Assembly: GCA_937864115.1 (NCBI GenBank)
Contig: CALMII010000051.1
Coordinates: 1-64,000, forward strand
Direction: 5' to 3'
Source of the DNA: an uncultured Steroidobacter sp.
GTDB taxonomy: Bacteria; Pseudomonadota; Gammaproteobacteria; Steroidobacterales; Steroidobacteraceae
Length of the DNA stretch: 64,000 nucleotides
Shown: in pieces, positions 33,735 to 42,406 of the stretch
Numbering within the stretch: position 1 is the first letter of the stretch
Layout of the letters: the number at the start of each line of letters is the position of its first letter
Position numbers and translations under genes: made by a program
Notes under the pieces: generated by a model
Told to the model about the DNA's origin: nothing
Seen by the model: only the letters and a program-made list of their open reading frames with translations
The model's database searches: none

Positions 33735-34937
33735 TCACGCTTCCACCCCACTCAACACCTGCTCCGTATGCTGCCCCAGCAACGGCGCCGCAGAAGCAAT
33801 CCCCGCCGGCGTCGCGCTCAACCGATACGGCACCGTCGGATACGACCGCCGCCCCAGCACCGGATGCTCGACTTCGACGAAGAACCCGCGGAACTGCATC
33901 TGCGGCGATTCGACAATATCCGCCGCCGTGTTCACCGACGCGAGCGGAATGCCGAGCTTCTGCGCCCGCGCTACGACGTCCATCTTCTGCTGATCCTTCA
34001 TCCACTCGCCGATGTGCGTGCGGCAGCGCTCGATGCGCTCCGGCGTGAGATGCAGCTCCAGCCAGCGATCGGGAAACTCCGTCATCCATTGCGGATCGCC
34101 CATCAGCGTGCTCAGGCCCTTCCAGTGGCCCGGCTCGGAAATGAACAGGTAGACATAGCCGTCGGCGCAGCGGAAGAACGTCGCCGGCCCGCCGAGATCG
34201 AACGCCGAGCGCCGCGTGCTCACGTCCATCGCGCCGTCGACCATCTGGCTGAGCACGTAGTCGCTGAGCGAGGCCAGCGATTCCTGCTGCGATACATCGA
34301 TGAACTGGCCGCGACGCGAATCCTCGCGCCAGTAGAGCGCAGCCATCAGCGCGATCGCGGCGCTCAGTCCCGATTCGTAGTCGACCACGAACCGTCCCGC
34401 GCCCTGCAACGGCGGCGTGCCCGGATCGGGCGCACTCGGCGAGTGATACCCCCAGCCGCTGCTGTGAAAGACGTTGAGGCTGTAGGCCTTGTGCACGTCA
34501 GGAGGCGCGTCGTAGCCGAACGGCGTGATGCAGCAGACGGTCAGGCCCGACTCGTCACTACCGCAGCGTGACGGATCGATACCGAGCGCTTCGAGATAGC
34601 CCGGCGCGTGATCGTCGAGGACGACATCGATCCGCGCGAGCAGCCGCTGCAATACCTGCCGGCCTGCATCGCTGCCGAGATCGAGCGTGACCGAGCGCTT
34701 GCCGGTGTTGAGGTAGGCGAACAGTCCGCTGTTCTCGTTGGCCTGCGCTCCTTCGGCGAACGGCGCCATGCGCCGCGTCTCGCTGCCCGTCCCGGGCGCC
34801 TCGATCTTGATGACTTCCGCGCCGAAGTCCGCCAGCAGCTTGCCGCAGTATTCGCCCGCCACGCCGCCGGCCAGTTCGAGAACCCGTAGATTGCTCAACG
34901 CGCGCACCGCGCCACCCCTGTGTGGAACCGCGGGCAC
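33735..34937 (-). CDS. Family III CoA-transferase (CaiB/BaiF), second copy
   Basis: 400 residues from a GTG at 34937; a second GTG at 34907 is an equally good start. NLRVLELAGGVAGEYCGKLL, ADFGAEVIKIEAPGTGSETR, NTGKRSVTLDLGSDAGRQVL and DVVLDDHAPGYLEALGI are typical. The usual active-site Asp region reads QGAGRFVVDYESGLSAAIAL. It is transcribed away from the IclR-type regulator at 35273, and probably controlled by it. It differs clearly from the 32393 copy, so it is not a recent duplicate. Confidence 0.92.
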   Translation of the reverse strand: MPAVPHRGGAVRALSNLRVLELAGGVAGEYCGKLLADFGAEVIKIEAPGTGSETRRMAPFAEGAQANENSGLFAYLNTGKRSVTLDLGSDAGRQVLQRLLARIDVVLDDHAPGYLEALGIDPSRCGSDESGLTVCCITPFGYDAPPDVHKAYSLNVFHSSGWGYHSPSAPDPGTPPLQGAGRFVVDYESGLSAAIALMAALYWREDSRRGQFIDVSQQESLASLSDYVLSQMVDGAMDVSTRRSAFDLGGPATFFRCADGYVYLFISEPGHWKGLSTLMGDPQWMTEFPDRWLELHLTPERIERCRTHIGEWMKDQQKMDVVARAQKLGIPLASVNTAADIVESPQMQFRGFFVEVEHPVLGRRSYPTVPYRLSATPAGIASAAPLLGQHTEQVLSGVEA

Positions 34938-35024
34938 TATCGCTCATCGGCTTGCCCGGTGCCGCGAGGGTGCAAGGTCAACCAAATGCCATTGCGGACG
35001 GAGGCAAGGAGAGACCGATCAAGA

Positions 35025-35159
35025 GTCGGAGCAACCGCATAGAACGCAAAGACGGAGAGAAGAGATAACCGCAAAAGGCGCAAAACGGAATCCTTCGGAC
35101 TTTGCGCCTTTTGCGGCCATTTTCTTCTCTGACTATGCGTTCTTTGCGGTTACTCCGAC
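35025..35159. repeat. Extended palindrome (135 bp) between CoA-transferase and IclR genes
   Basis: Outer arms GTCGGAGCAACCGCATAGAA and, on the complement, GTCGGAGTAACCGCAAAGAA. Inner arms ACCGCAAAAGGCGCAAAACG and, on the complement, GGCCGCAAAAGGCGCAAAGT. The loop is GGAATCCTTCGG. It fills much of the 335-base divergent region, so the promoters of both flanking genes must lie at its edges or beyond it. Confidence 0.88.
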
Positions 35160-35272
35160 TCCGGAGAATGCCTGCAGCAGAACCTGACCTTGCCCCAGGG
35201 TGGCGGGCGCAGGACGGACGGCGCGGGACGCTCCACACTGCCGGCTCGCAAGTGTCAGCGGGAACGGGATTC

Positions 35273-36127
35273 ATGTCGGCAAGCACCCTGCACGACGAGG
35301 CGCGGATCGATCGCGACGACCGGCTGTCGGCCGAACGCGCGAAGCCGGCCGTGCGCGCCGTGGCGGTTTCGATCGCGATCCTGCGTCACCTCGCGCTGAG
35401 CCGCCGGCCCATGGGCGTCAACGCCATCGCGCGGGCGGTCGGCTGCACGCCGAGTGCGTGTTTCAACATCCTGAAGACGATGGCGGCCGAACACTTCGTC
35501 GAGTTCGATCGCGATACCAAGGCGTATTCGCTGGGCCGCGGCGTGGCCGCTCTCGCGCGTCATGCGCTCGATCCCAATGCCATGTACGGCTGGATGCGCG
35601 AGCGCATCGAACAGCTCGCCGACGACTGGGCGCTCACGATCGGACTGTGGCGCGTGCAGAAGACGTCCGTCCTGCTGGTGGGCTACGCGACGGGCTTTAC
35701 CAGCACACGCATCCATCTCACGATCGGCCAGCGCGTACCGCTGCTGCTCGGCGCGACGGGACGTTGCATCGCGGCAGCCTGCCAGCTCGCCGATGCCGAC
35801 ATTGCCGAGCAGTTCGCCGCCCTGCGCTGGGACGAGCCGGTCGCGCTCGATCGATACCTCGCGGAAGTGGCCCAGACGCGGCAGACGGGCTGGGGTGTCG
35901 ATGACGGACACCAGCTGCGCGGCGTCACGTCGATCGCCACTGCGGTGACGGACGATCTCCAGCAGGTCCGCTTCTGTCTGAGCGCGCACGCCTTCAACGG
36001 GCAGCTGTCCGACAGCGCGCGGCAGGAACTGGCGGGACAGATGCTGAATGCGTCGGCATGGGCGTCCGAGCGGATCGGCTCCTCCTGTGGGGCCGGCTTC
36101 AGCCGGCCTTCTTCAGAGTCAGGCTGA
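35273..36127 (+). CDS. IclR-family transcriptional regulator
   Basis: 284 residues: N-terminal winged helix (about 24-85: AVAVSIAILRHLALSRRPMG, then VNAIARAVGCTPSACFNILK) and C-terminal effector domain (VLLVGYATGFTSTRIHLTIG, then RVPLLLGATGRCIAAACQ, the conserved PLLLGATGR.IAA patch). IclR proteins sense aromatic or small organic acids. Divergent from two CoA-transferase genes and upstream of MaoC, CoA-ligase and SDR genes, it is the best candidate local regulator. The last residues (SCGAGFSRPSSESG) come from a REP-like repeat. Confidence 0.93.
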   Translation: MSASTLHDEARIDRDDRLSAERAKPAVRAVAVSIAILRHLALSRRPMGVNAIARAVGCTPSACFNILKTMAAEHFVEFDRDTKAYSLGRGVAALARHALDPNAMYGWMRERIEQLADDWALTIGLWRVQKTSVLLVGYATGFTSTRIHLTIGQRVPLLLGATGRCIAAACQLADADIAEQFAALRWDEPVALDRYLAEVAQTRQTGWGVDDGHQLRGVTSIATAVTDDLQQVRFCLSAHAFNGQLSDSARQELAGQMLNASAWASERIGSSCGAGFSRPSSESG

Positions 36128-36170
36128 AGCCTGACCTACATCTGAGGCCGGCTGAAGCCGCCCCCACAGG
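36084..36170. repeat. REP-like element, copy 6 (B-A-B)
   Basis: CCTGTGGGGCCGGCTTCAGC opens module B, then GTCAGGCTGAAGCCTGAC with CTACA (A), then GGCCGGCTGAAGCCG with CCCCCACAGG (inverted B). It contains the stop codon of the IclR gene. Confidence 0.9.
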
Positions 36171-36291
36171 AAGAACCCCCTTCTCCGGCGCTGCCCCGCA
36201 CGTTGCCCTTCCCTGCAATGCCAGTCCGCTCCTCACCCGCGCTGGCTAAGATCACGCTTTCCGCTTCCACGACTGTCGAGGACCGCCCCGC

Positions 36292-37488
36292 ATGGCCGCC
36301 AACTCCCCCACGAATGATTCGGTCCAGCTCGATCTGAGCGACGTCGATCCGCGGGTCGGCAAGGAAGTGGGCGGCGGACAACTGTGGGAACCGTGCGGCG
36401 CGCAGGACATCCGTCGCTGGGTGCATGCGCTCGACTATCCGAACCCGCTGCACTGGAACGAGGACTTCGCCCGCAACAGCAAGTTCGGCGGCATCGTCGC
36501 GCCGCAGTCGTTCACGGTGTCGATGGATTTCGCGCACGGCGTACAGCCTGCCTGCGTGGGAAAGATTCCCGGTTCGCACCTGATCTTCGGCGGCGAGGAA
36601 TGGTGGTTCTACGGTCCGCGCATCCGCCCGGGCGATCGTCTGTCGCAGAAGCGCTGGTTCCACAGCTACAAGGTGGCCGACACCAAGTTCGCCGGCCCGA
36701 CCATGTTCTCGAACGGCGATACGATCCACACCAACCAGCACGGCGATCCCGTCGCCAAGGAACGCGCCACCGCGATCCGCTATCTCGCCGACGAGGCGAA
36801 GAAGCGCGGCATGTACGAAAACACGCTCGCGCCGGTGAAGCGCTGGACGCGCGATGAACTGAAGCAGATCGAGAAGATCCGCTTCGACTGGCTGATGTCG
36901 AACCGTCTCGGCCTCTCGCCGCACTTCGATGAAGTGAAGGTCGGCGACAAGCTGCCGCGCCGCGTGATCGGCCCGCATTCGATCGCCTCGTTCACCTGCG
37001 AATACCGCGCCTTCATGTTCGACACCTGGGGTTCGTGGCACTGGGTCATTCCGAAGGACGTGGAAGATCCCTGGACCGACCAGGACGCCGGCTGGCTCGA
37101 AGGCTTCACCTGCGACTACGAGGAAGCGAAGATCGATCCGCGGCGTCGCGACGGCCTGTTCAACGGCCCTTCGCGCGGCCACATCGACGACGATCGCGCC
37201 GGCGAGATCGGCATGGCGCGTGCGTACGGTTACGGCGCGACGATGGGCGCGTGGGTGCACGACTATCTCGGCTACTGGGCCGGTCACGACGGCTACATCT
37301 GGCACTCGAAATCGCAGTTCCGCGGCCCGGCGTTCGAAGGCGACGTGACGTACTGCGAAGGCGAAGTGATCGGCAAGGATCCCGAAGCCGCCAACGGCCG
37401 GCCGCTGGTGCAGATCGCCGTGCGGCTGAGCAATCAGGATGGGCAGCGGCTGGTGGATGCGAAGGCCGAGGTGGAAATCCCGTTGTGA
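36292..37488 (+). CDS. MaoC-family acyl-CoA dehydratase, double hot-dog
   Basis: Enoyl-CoA hydratase of the MaoC/FAS1-like type, 398 residues, two hot-dog units. The first spans about 35-165 (VHALDYPNPLHWNEDFARNS, GGIVAPQSFTVSMDF, GGEEWWFYGPRIRPGDRL, AGPTMFSNGDTIHTNQ), the second about 220-398 (VKVGDKLPRRVIGPHSIASF, YGYGATMGAWVHDYLGYWAG, QFRGPAFEGDVTYCEG). It likely hydrates an unsaturated CoA ester. GAGGA precedes the ATG. Likely operon with the CoA-ligase gene. A close paralogue lies at 62907-64000 on the other strand. Confidence 0.9.
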   Translation: MAANSPTNDSVQLDLSDVDPRVGKEVGGGQLWEPCGAQDIRRWVHALDYPNPLHWNEDFARNSKFGGIVAPQSFTVSMDFAHGVQPACVGKIPGSHLIFGGEEWWFYGPRIRPGDRLSQKRWFHSYKVADTKFAGPTMFSNGDTIHTNQHGDPVAKERATAIRYLADEAKKRGMYENTLAPVKRWTRDELKQIEKIRFDWLMSNRLGLSPHFDEVKVGDKLPRRVIGPHSIASFTCEYRAFMFDTWGSWHWVIPKDVEDPWTDQDAGWLEGFTCDYEEAKIDPRRRDGLFNGPSRGHIDDDRAGEIGMARAYGYGATMGAWVHDYLGYWAGHDGYIWHSKSQFRGPAFEGDVTYCEGEVIGKDPEAANGRPLVQIAVRLSNQDGQRLVDAKAEVEIPL

Positions 37489-37517
37489 TGGCAATCAACA
37501 GGATTGCCTCTCCTTCC

Positions 37518-37628
37518 TTCCCCTCCTCCGCTTGCGGGGGGAGGGCAGGGAGGGGGCTGCTTCGCCGCAGCAGCACTGCCGGAAACACCCCCATCCCAAC
37601 CTTCCCCCGCAAGCGGGGGAAGGGGTGA
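37518..37628. repeat. C/G-rich dispersed repeat, copy 2
   Basis: CCCCTCCTCCGCTTGCGGGG and GAGGGCAGGGAGGGGGC, spacer, then CCCCCATCCCAACCTTCCCC and CGCAAGCGGGGGAAGGGG. Its right end (GGGGGAAGGGGTGAAGC) sits directly before the CoA-ligase ATG and doubles as its ribosome-binding site. Confidence 0.85.
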
Positions 37629-37631
37629 AGC

Positions 37632-39305
37632 ATGAACCCCGCAGCCGCCATCCTCTCCGGTCCACCGCTCGCCGAAGAACCCGGCCTCGGCCCGCTCACG
37701 CTGTCCGGCTACATCCGTGAAGTCACGACGCGCTACGCCGATCGCGAAGCCATCGTCTGCCGCTCGCCCGAAGGCACACAACGCTGGACCTACCGGCAAT
37801 GGTGGGATCGTTCAGTGGAAGTCGCGCGCGCCCTGCTCGCCTGCGGGCTCAACAAGGGCGGCCGCGTCGGCATCCTGATGACGAACCGGCCGGAGCATCT
37901 GGCCGCCGCATTCGGTACCTCGCTCGCCGGCGGCGTGGTCGTCGGACTCAGCACGTTCTCGACGCCGTCCGAACTCGATCATCTGCTGCAGGCTTCGGGC
38001 ATTTCGATCCTGCTGTTCGAGCGCCAGGTCCTGAATCGCGATTTCGCTGCAGTCCTCAAGGAACTCGAACCCGCGATCGGCAACGCCACACCGGGTGAGC
38101 TCGAATCGTTGAAGTATCCGTTCCTGCGTCGTCTCGCCGTCCTCGACGACGGCGCCAGCGGCGCGATCGAAAGCTGGTCCACCTTCCTGCGACAGGGCGA
38201 ATCGGTATCGCCGGCGCTCGTCGATGCGACGGCTGCGACCGTGCAGCCGAGCGATCCCGGCGTGCTGTTCTTTTCTTCCGGCACGACCAGCAAACCGAAA
38301 GGCATTCTCAATGCGCATCGCGGCGTCGCCATCCAGATGTGGCGCTGGTGCCGCATCATCGGTGTCGAGAACGTGCGCTGCTGGCCGGCCAACGGATTTT
38401 TCTGGTCGGGCGTGTTCGGCATGGCGCTCGGCATCACGTTCTCGTCGGGCGGCACGCTGGTGCTGCAGCCGACGTTCTCGCCCGCCGAAGCGCTGGCACT
38501 CATCCAGGCGGAGAAAGTGAACCTGCCGCTCGCCTGGCCGCATCAATGGTCGCGACTCGAAGAAGCATCGAACTGGAACGATGTGGATCTCTCCAGCGTG
38601 CGCTTCGTCGATCGCAAGAGCGCGCTCGCGCGGCACCCCACCGTGCACTCGGAGTGGACCGAGCCGCGCGCCTACGGCGTCACCGAAACCTTCACCATCG
38701 TCACCGCCTACGACTCCGGCACTTCACTGGACATCGTCGGTGACAGCTACGGCCAGGTATTGCCGGGCAACACGCTCAAGATCGTCGATCCGCTCAGCGG
38801 CGAAATCGTGCGGCGCGGCGAACGCGGCGAGATCGCCGTGAAGGGCGCGACATTGATGCTCGGCTACGTGGGCATCCCGCGCGAGGACTCGCTCGATGCC
38901 GAAGGATTCTTTCACACCGGCGACGGCGGCTATGTCGACGACCGCGGCTTCGTGTACTGGGAAGGCCGTCTCAACGACATCATCAAGACCGGCGGCGCGA
39001 ACGTTTCGCCGGTCGAGGTCGATCTGATCCTGAACACGTTTCCGGGCATCAAGATCGGCCACACCGTCGGCGTACCGCATGAAACGCTGGGCGAGATGGT
39101 CGTTTCCTGCGCCGTGCGGCACGAGGGTGCGTCGGTCGATGAAGCCGCGATTCGCGATTTTCTCAAGGAACAGCTCGCCAGCTACAAGGTGCCGCGGCGT
39201 GTGCTGTTCTTCGAGGAGCACGAGCTGTCGCTGACCGGCAGTGCGAAGGTGAAGTCGGCGGCGCTGCGGGAGCTGGTTGCGAAGCGGCTGCAGGCTTCAG
39301 TCTGA
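37632..39305 (+). CDS. AMP-binding acyl-CoA ligase
   Basis: ANL-superfamily enzyme, 557 residues, activating a carboxylic acid to its CoA thioester via an acyl-adenylate. The phosphate loop is FFSSGTTSKPKG (about 212), the adenine motif YGVTETF, the ribose Asp is in FFHTGDGGYVDDRG, the hinge WEGRLNDIIKTGG, and A10 is LTGSAKVK with the catalytic lysine in a non-standard context (GK usually precedes IxR). Located between a hydratase and an SDR gene, it probably supplies the pathway's CoA ester. The ribosome-binding site is provided by a dispersed repeat. Confidence 0.93.
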   Translation: MNPAAAILSGPPLAEEPGLGPLTLSGYIREVTTRYADREAIVCRSPEGTQRWTYRQWWDRSVEVARALLACGLNKGGRVGILMTNRPEHLAAAFGTSLAGGVVVGLSTFSTPSELDHLLQASGISILLFERQVLNRDFAAVLKELEPAIGNATPGELESLKYPFLRRLAVLDDGASGAIESWSTFLRQGESVSPALVDATAATVQPSDPGVLFFSSGTTSKPKGILNAHRGVAIQMWRWCRIIGVENVRCWPANGFFWSGVFGMALGITFSSGGTLVLQPTFSPAEALALIQAEKVNLPLAWPHQWSRLEEASNWNDVDLSSVRFVDRKSALARHPTVHSEWTEPRAYGVTETFTIVTAYDSGTSLDIVGDSYGQVLPGNTLKIVDPLSGEIVRRGERGEIAVKGATLMLGYVGIPREDSLDAEGFFHTGDGGYVDDRGFVYWEGRLNDIIKTGGANVSPVEVDLILNTFPGIKIGHTVGVPHETLGEMVVSCAVRHEGASVDEAAIRDFLKEQLASYKVPRRVLFFEEHELSLTGSAKVKSAALRELVAKRLQASV

Positions 39306-39326
39306 CTCTGAAGCGGCAGGGACTCT

Positions 39327-39431
39327 TCCTGTGGGGCCGGCTTCAGCCGGCCTGAGAACTGTCAGGCTAAAGCCTGACCGACAGGAAGAGCCCCCACCCC
39401 AACCCTCCCCCGCTGTCGCGGAGGAAGGGGT
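39327..39431. repeat. REP-like copy 7 (39327-39385) joined to C/G-rich repeat copy 3
   Basis: CCTGTGGGGCCGGCTTCAGC opens module B, then GTCAGGCTAAAGCCTGAC. Directly after lies CCCCCACCCCAACCCTCCCC and CGCTGTCGCGGAGGAAGGGG. The two families are adjacent here and again at 59753-59855. Confidence 0.88.
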
Positions 39432-39473
39432 GAGAACAGCAGAACACGATTTACATCGAATGCGGGGAACACC

Positions 39474-40265
39474 ATGACGTCTACAAAACCAGTCGTTCTG
39501 ATCACCGGCGCCAGCTCAGGCATCGGCGATGCCGCCGCACGGCGCTTCGCCAAGGGCGGCTGGAACATCGTCGCCGTCGCGCGCCGCAAGGAACGGCTCG
39601 AACAGCTCGCGAAGGAACTCGCTCCGGCGGAAGTCGACATCGTGGTCGCGGACGTCACCGCCGCCGACAGCCCGGAACGCGCCGTCGACGCGGCGATGAA
39701 ACGGTTCGGCCGGCTCGATTCGCTCGTCAACAACGCGGGCGCCGCGAAGTGGGCGCCCGTGCACGCCACCGACGACGCAACCATGAACGAAGTGATCGAC
39801 ACCAGCCTCAAGGCGCCCTTCCGTTTCACGCGCGCGGCGCTCAACGTGATGAAGCCCGGCTCATCGATCGTCATGGTCGGCTCGGTATTCGGCCTGCTCG
39901 GCGGCCTCGACGGCGGCATCTACTGCGCCGTCAAAGCCGGATTGCAGGGCCTCACGCAGACACTCGCCGTTCAGTACGGCGCGAAAGGCATCCGCTCGAA
40001 CGTCGTCGCACCGGGCGTCATCCGAACGGAAATGACCGATGCCTACTGGGACGCGCCCGGCTTCCGCCGCATCAACCAGGAAATGACGCCGTTCGATCGC
40101 GAAGGCACGGTCGAAGACGTCGCCAATGCGATCTTCTTCCTCGCCTCGCCCGAGGGCAGCTACATCAACGGCCAGACGATCGCGCTGGACGGCGGCTGGT
40201 CGACGACGAAGTTCCTGTGCATGGAAGCGCTGGTGGCCGAGCGCGTACCGCCGAAGGCGGGGTGA
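39474..40265 (+). CDS. Short-chain dehydrogenase/reductase
   Basis: Classical SDR, 263 residues. ITGASSGIGDAAARRFAKGG (cofactor loop), NNAGAAK, the catalytic Ser in VMVGSVFG, YCAVKAGL (YxxxK), PGVIRTEM, and the C-terminal YINGQTIALDGGWSTTKF. The Arg pair in VARRKERLEQL suggests NADP preference. GGGGAA precedes the ATG. Probably co-expressed with the MaoC and ligase genes, acting as 3-hydroxyacyl-CoA or alcohol dehydrogenase. The product extends about 15 residues beyond the usual end. Confidence 0.93.
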   Translation: MTSTKPVVLITGASSGIGDAAARRFAKGGWNIVAVARRKERLEQLAKELAPAEVDIVVADVTAADSPERAVDAAMKRFGRLDSLVNNAGAAKWAPVHATDDATMNEVIDTSLKAPFRFTRAALNVMKPGSSIVMVGSVFGLLGGLDGGIYCAVKAGLQGLTQTLAVQYGAKGIRSNVVAPGVIRTEMTDAYWDAPGFRRINQEMTPFDREGTVEDVANAIFFLASPEGSYINGQTIALDGGWSTTKFLCMEALVAERVPPKAG

Positions 40266-40287
40266 TTTCTGCCTTCCTCTTCCTCTT

Positions 40288-40344
40288 CCTGTGGGGCCGG
40301 CTTTAGCCGGCCTCTGAGGAGTCAGGCTAAAGCCTGACCTACAG
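40288..40344. repeat. REP-like element, copy 8 (B then A)
   Basis: CCTGTGGGGCCGGCTTTAGC opens module B, then GTCAGGCTAAAGCCTGAC and CTACAG. Both modules carry the TTTA/TAAA loop variant. It lies between convergent genes, a typical REP location. Confidence 0.9.
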
Positions 40345-40352
40345 CAGAATTC

Positions 40353-40994
40353 TCACCGGCCCTTCCCAGGCCGGCGCACCGTCCTGATCCTGCCGCTGCG
40401 GGCGCCGCCGCAGAAGAAGCGCTCGCGGCCGTCCGATTCCAGTCCGGACACATTGACGCCGGCCGGCAGGTCGAGTTGCTCCAGGACCTCGCCGGTCTGC
40501 GAGTCGATGCGGCGCAGAGCGTTTTCCTCACCTTCCCAGACGCCGTGCCACAGCTCGCCATCGAGCCAGGTGACGCCCGTGACGAAACGGTTCGACTCGA
40601 TCGTGCGCAGGACGTTGCCCGTGTCCGGATCGATCTGGTGAATCTTGCGATCGCGATACTGACCGACCCACAGCGAGCCCTCTGCCCACGTGAGCCCCGA
40701 ATCGCCGCCGCCACCGGGCGCGGGAATGGTCGCCAGCACGCGGCCGGTCTGCGGATCGATCTTCTGGATGCGGTTCTCCGCGATCTGGAACAGATGTCGG
40801 CCGTCGAAGGCCGTGCCCGCATGTGCGGCCACGTCGATCGAGCGCAGCGTTTTGCCGCTTTGCGGATCGAGCGCATTCAGCCGTTCGCCCGAGGCGAACC
40901 AGACGCGCTCGCCATCGAACGTGACGCCGTGGACGGCGTCGACTCCGGGAAAGGGTCCGTATTCATCGATGATGTCGGCGGTGGTGCGTTTCAT
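40353..40994 (-). CDS. YncE/Vgb-like beta-propeller protein
   Basis: 213 residues, no signal peptide, made of about five propeller blades of 38-42 residues, each with a D..G.....I pattern (LNALDPQSGKTLRSID, IQKIDPQTGRVLATI, IHQIDPDTGNVLRTIE, LRRIDSQTGEVLEQLD) and a W.......LWHG/LWVG strand. It resembles glutaminyl cyclotransferase-like or streptogramin-lyase-like propellers but is short. It is followed on the same strand by the winged-helix regulator gene (41103-42320) upstream, with a REP copy between. Function unknown. Confidence 0.8.
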   Translation of the reverse strand: MKRTTADIIDEYGPFPGVDAVHGVTFDGERVWFASGERLNALDPQSGKTLRSIDVAAHAGTAFDGRHLFQIAENRIQKIDPQTGRVLATIPAPGGGGDSGLTWAEGSLWVGQYRDRKIHQIDPDTGNVLRTIESNRFVTGVTWLDGELWHGVWEGEENALRRIDSQTGEVLEQLDLPAGVNVSGLESDGRERFFCGGARSGRIRTVRRPGKGR

Positions 40995-41026
40995 GTTCGG
41001 GTCTCCGGGTAACTGGCTTCTTTCCT

Positions 41027-41082
41027 GCTGTGGGGCCGGCTTTAGCCGGCCTCTGAAGAGTCAGGCTGAAGCCTGACCTACA
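41027..41082. repeat. REP-like element, copy 9 (B then A)
   Basis: CTGTGGGGCCGGCTTTAGCC opens module B, then GTCAGGCTGAAGCCTGAC and CTAC. The loops differ between modules (TTTA in B, TGAA in A). Confidence 0.9.
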
Positions 41083-41102
41083 AAAGCAGGAAACAAGACT
41101 AA

Positions 41103-42320
41103 TCATCCCGGCAGCGGCGCCGGGAGTAACAAAGTCGTCGCGAATCCCGGCAGCGGCGGTGTCGTCCAGCGACGCGCGCGACCGCGGCCGAAGCACTGCA
41201 CCTTGTCCGCAGCAGCGAGCGCATCGAGCGAGCGCTGCACGGTCCGCTGGCTCGTTCCCAATGCCAGCGCCAGCGCTGAACTCGACCATGACTCGCCGTC
41301 CGCAAGCAGGGCAAGCACGTTCGCATGTTCTTCTTCGACGGGACGCGCCAGCACGACGACCTCGCGCGCACGCTGCGGTGTCAGCACGAAACCGCCGGGC
41401 GTGGCATCGATGCCTGCGATGCCGCGCAACGCCCGGCGCAGCCGGCCGATCTCGACGCGCAGGCGCGCGCGATACGACTCGTCGACGTGCTTCACCCTGA
41501 AGGTGCGTGCCACCAGTGTTTCGCGCAGCACGTCGTTCGGCCACGCCTCGGCCAGCACGCGCGCGAGCACGAACAGCACCGGCCGCTTCGCCAGCGCAAC
41601 GACGTTGCGCCGTTCGCGCACGACATGGCGGCACGCGTCCACGATCAGCGCCTTCGACTCCAGCAGCGTCTCGACTTCGTCGAGCACGATCGGCCGCTGC
41701 GCGCCGCGCGTCATCAGGCGCGCGGCCGGCGCATCCACGATCGACACCGCACTCTCGACTTCCGCCATCAGCGCCGGAATGGCGGCGCGACGCGCAGCGT
41801 TCCGTGCGCGGGCCAGCGCGGCACGCGCCGACTTCGCCTGCAGGCGTCGCATCGCCATGCCCGCCACGACCAGTTCATGAAAAGCGGCGAGCGCCGGCGG
41901 CAACGGTTCGACATCCAGTTGCGCCAGTCGCTGCTGCGCCTCCTCCAGACGCCCGAGCAGCAACAGGCGGCGAATCGCGAGATAGCGCGCATGCGCGACG
42001 TTCACGCGATCGCCGTGGGATTCGAGCGTGGCCTGTGCGGCGTCCAGCGCCTTCTCCGGCCAGCCCAGGTCGCGCGAAGCGAAGGCGATCTCTGCTTCCG
42101 CGACGATGCAGCGGGCGCGCGCCACCGGTTCGCGCGGACCGAACGCACGGATTGCGCTGCGCATCAGCGCCTTCGCGCGCCCGAAATCGCCGAGCTGCGC
42201 CATCGCGATGCCGCGCAGCGCGAGCGCCGGCGCATCGCTGCGCAATGCCACCCGCTTCAATGCCCCGAGCGGATCGCCGACGGCCAGCGCGCGTGCTGCC
42301 GCCGTGATCAGCGAATCCAT
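41103..42320 (-). CDS. Winged-helix transcriptional regulator with TPR-like N-terminus
   Basis: 405 residues. The N-terminal 170 residues are helical and repeat-like (GDPLGALKRVALRS, LALRGIAMAQLGDFGRAKAL, RRLLLLGRLEEAQQRLAQLD). The middle has a winged-helix of the response-regulator C-terminal type (ALAKRPVLFVLARVLAEAWP, then SYRARLRVEIGRLRRALRGI, then ATPGGFVL), and the end has another small HTH (ALALGTSQRTVQRSLDALAA). Family seen beside DUF899 genes. It is divergent from the DUF899 gene at 42407 with only an 86-base gap, so it probably controls it. Confidence 0.78.
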   Translation of the reverse strand: MDSLITAAARALAVGDPLGALKRVALRSDAPALALRGIAMAQLGDFGRAKALMRSAIRAFGPREPVARARCIVAEAEIAFASRDLGWPEKALDAAQATLESHGDRVNVAHARYLAIRRLLLLGRLEEAQQRLAQLDVEPLPPALAAFHELVVAGMAMRRLQAKSARAALARARNAARRAAIPALMAEVESAVSIVDAPAARLMTRGAQRPIVLDEVETLLESKALIVDACRHVVRERRNVVALAKRPVLFVLARVLAEAWPNDVLRETLVARTFRVKHVDESYRARLRVEIGRLRRALRGIAGIDATPGGFVLTPQRAREVVVLARPVEEEHANVLALLADGESWSSSALALALGTSQRTVQRSLDALAAADKVQCFGRGRARRWTTPPLPGFATTLLLPAPLPG

Positions 42321-42406
42321 CCGAATCCCGTCACACTTGTCACTCCCACCTGGCGCGCCTTCGCTCCTAATTTATCTCACGACCCATCCACTGCTGGAGT
42401 GAGACG

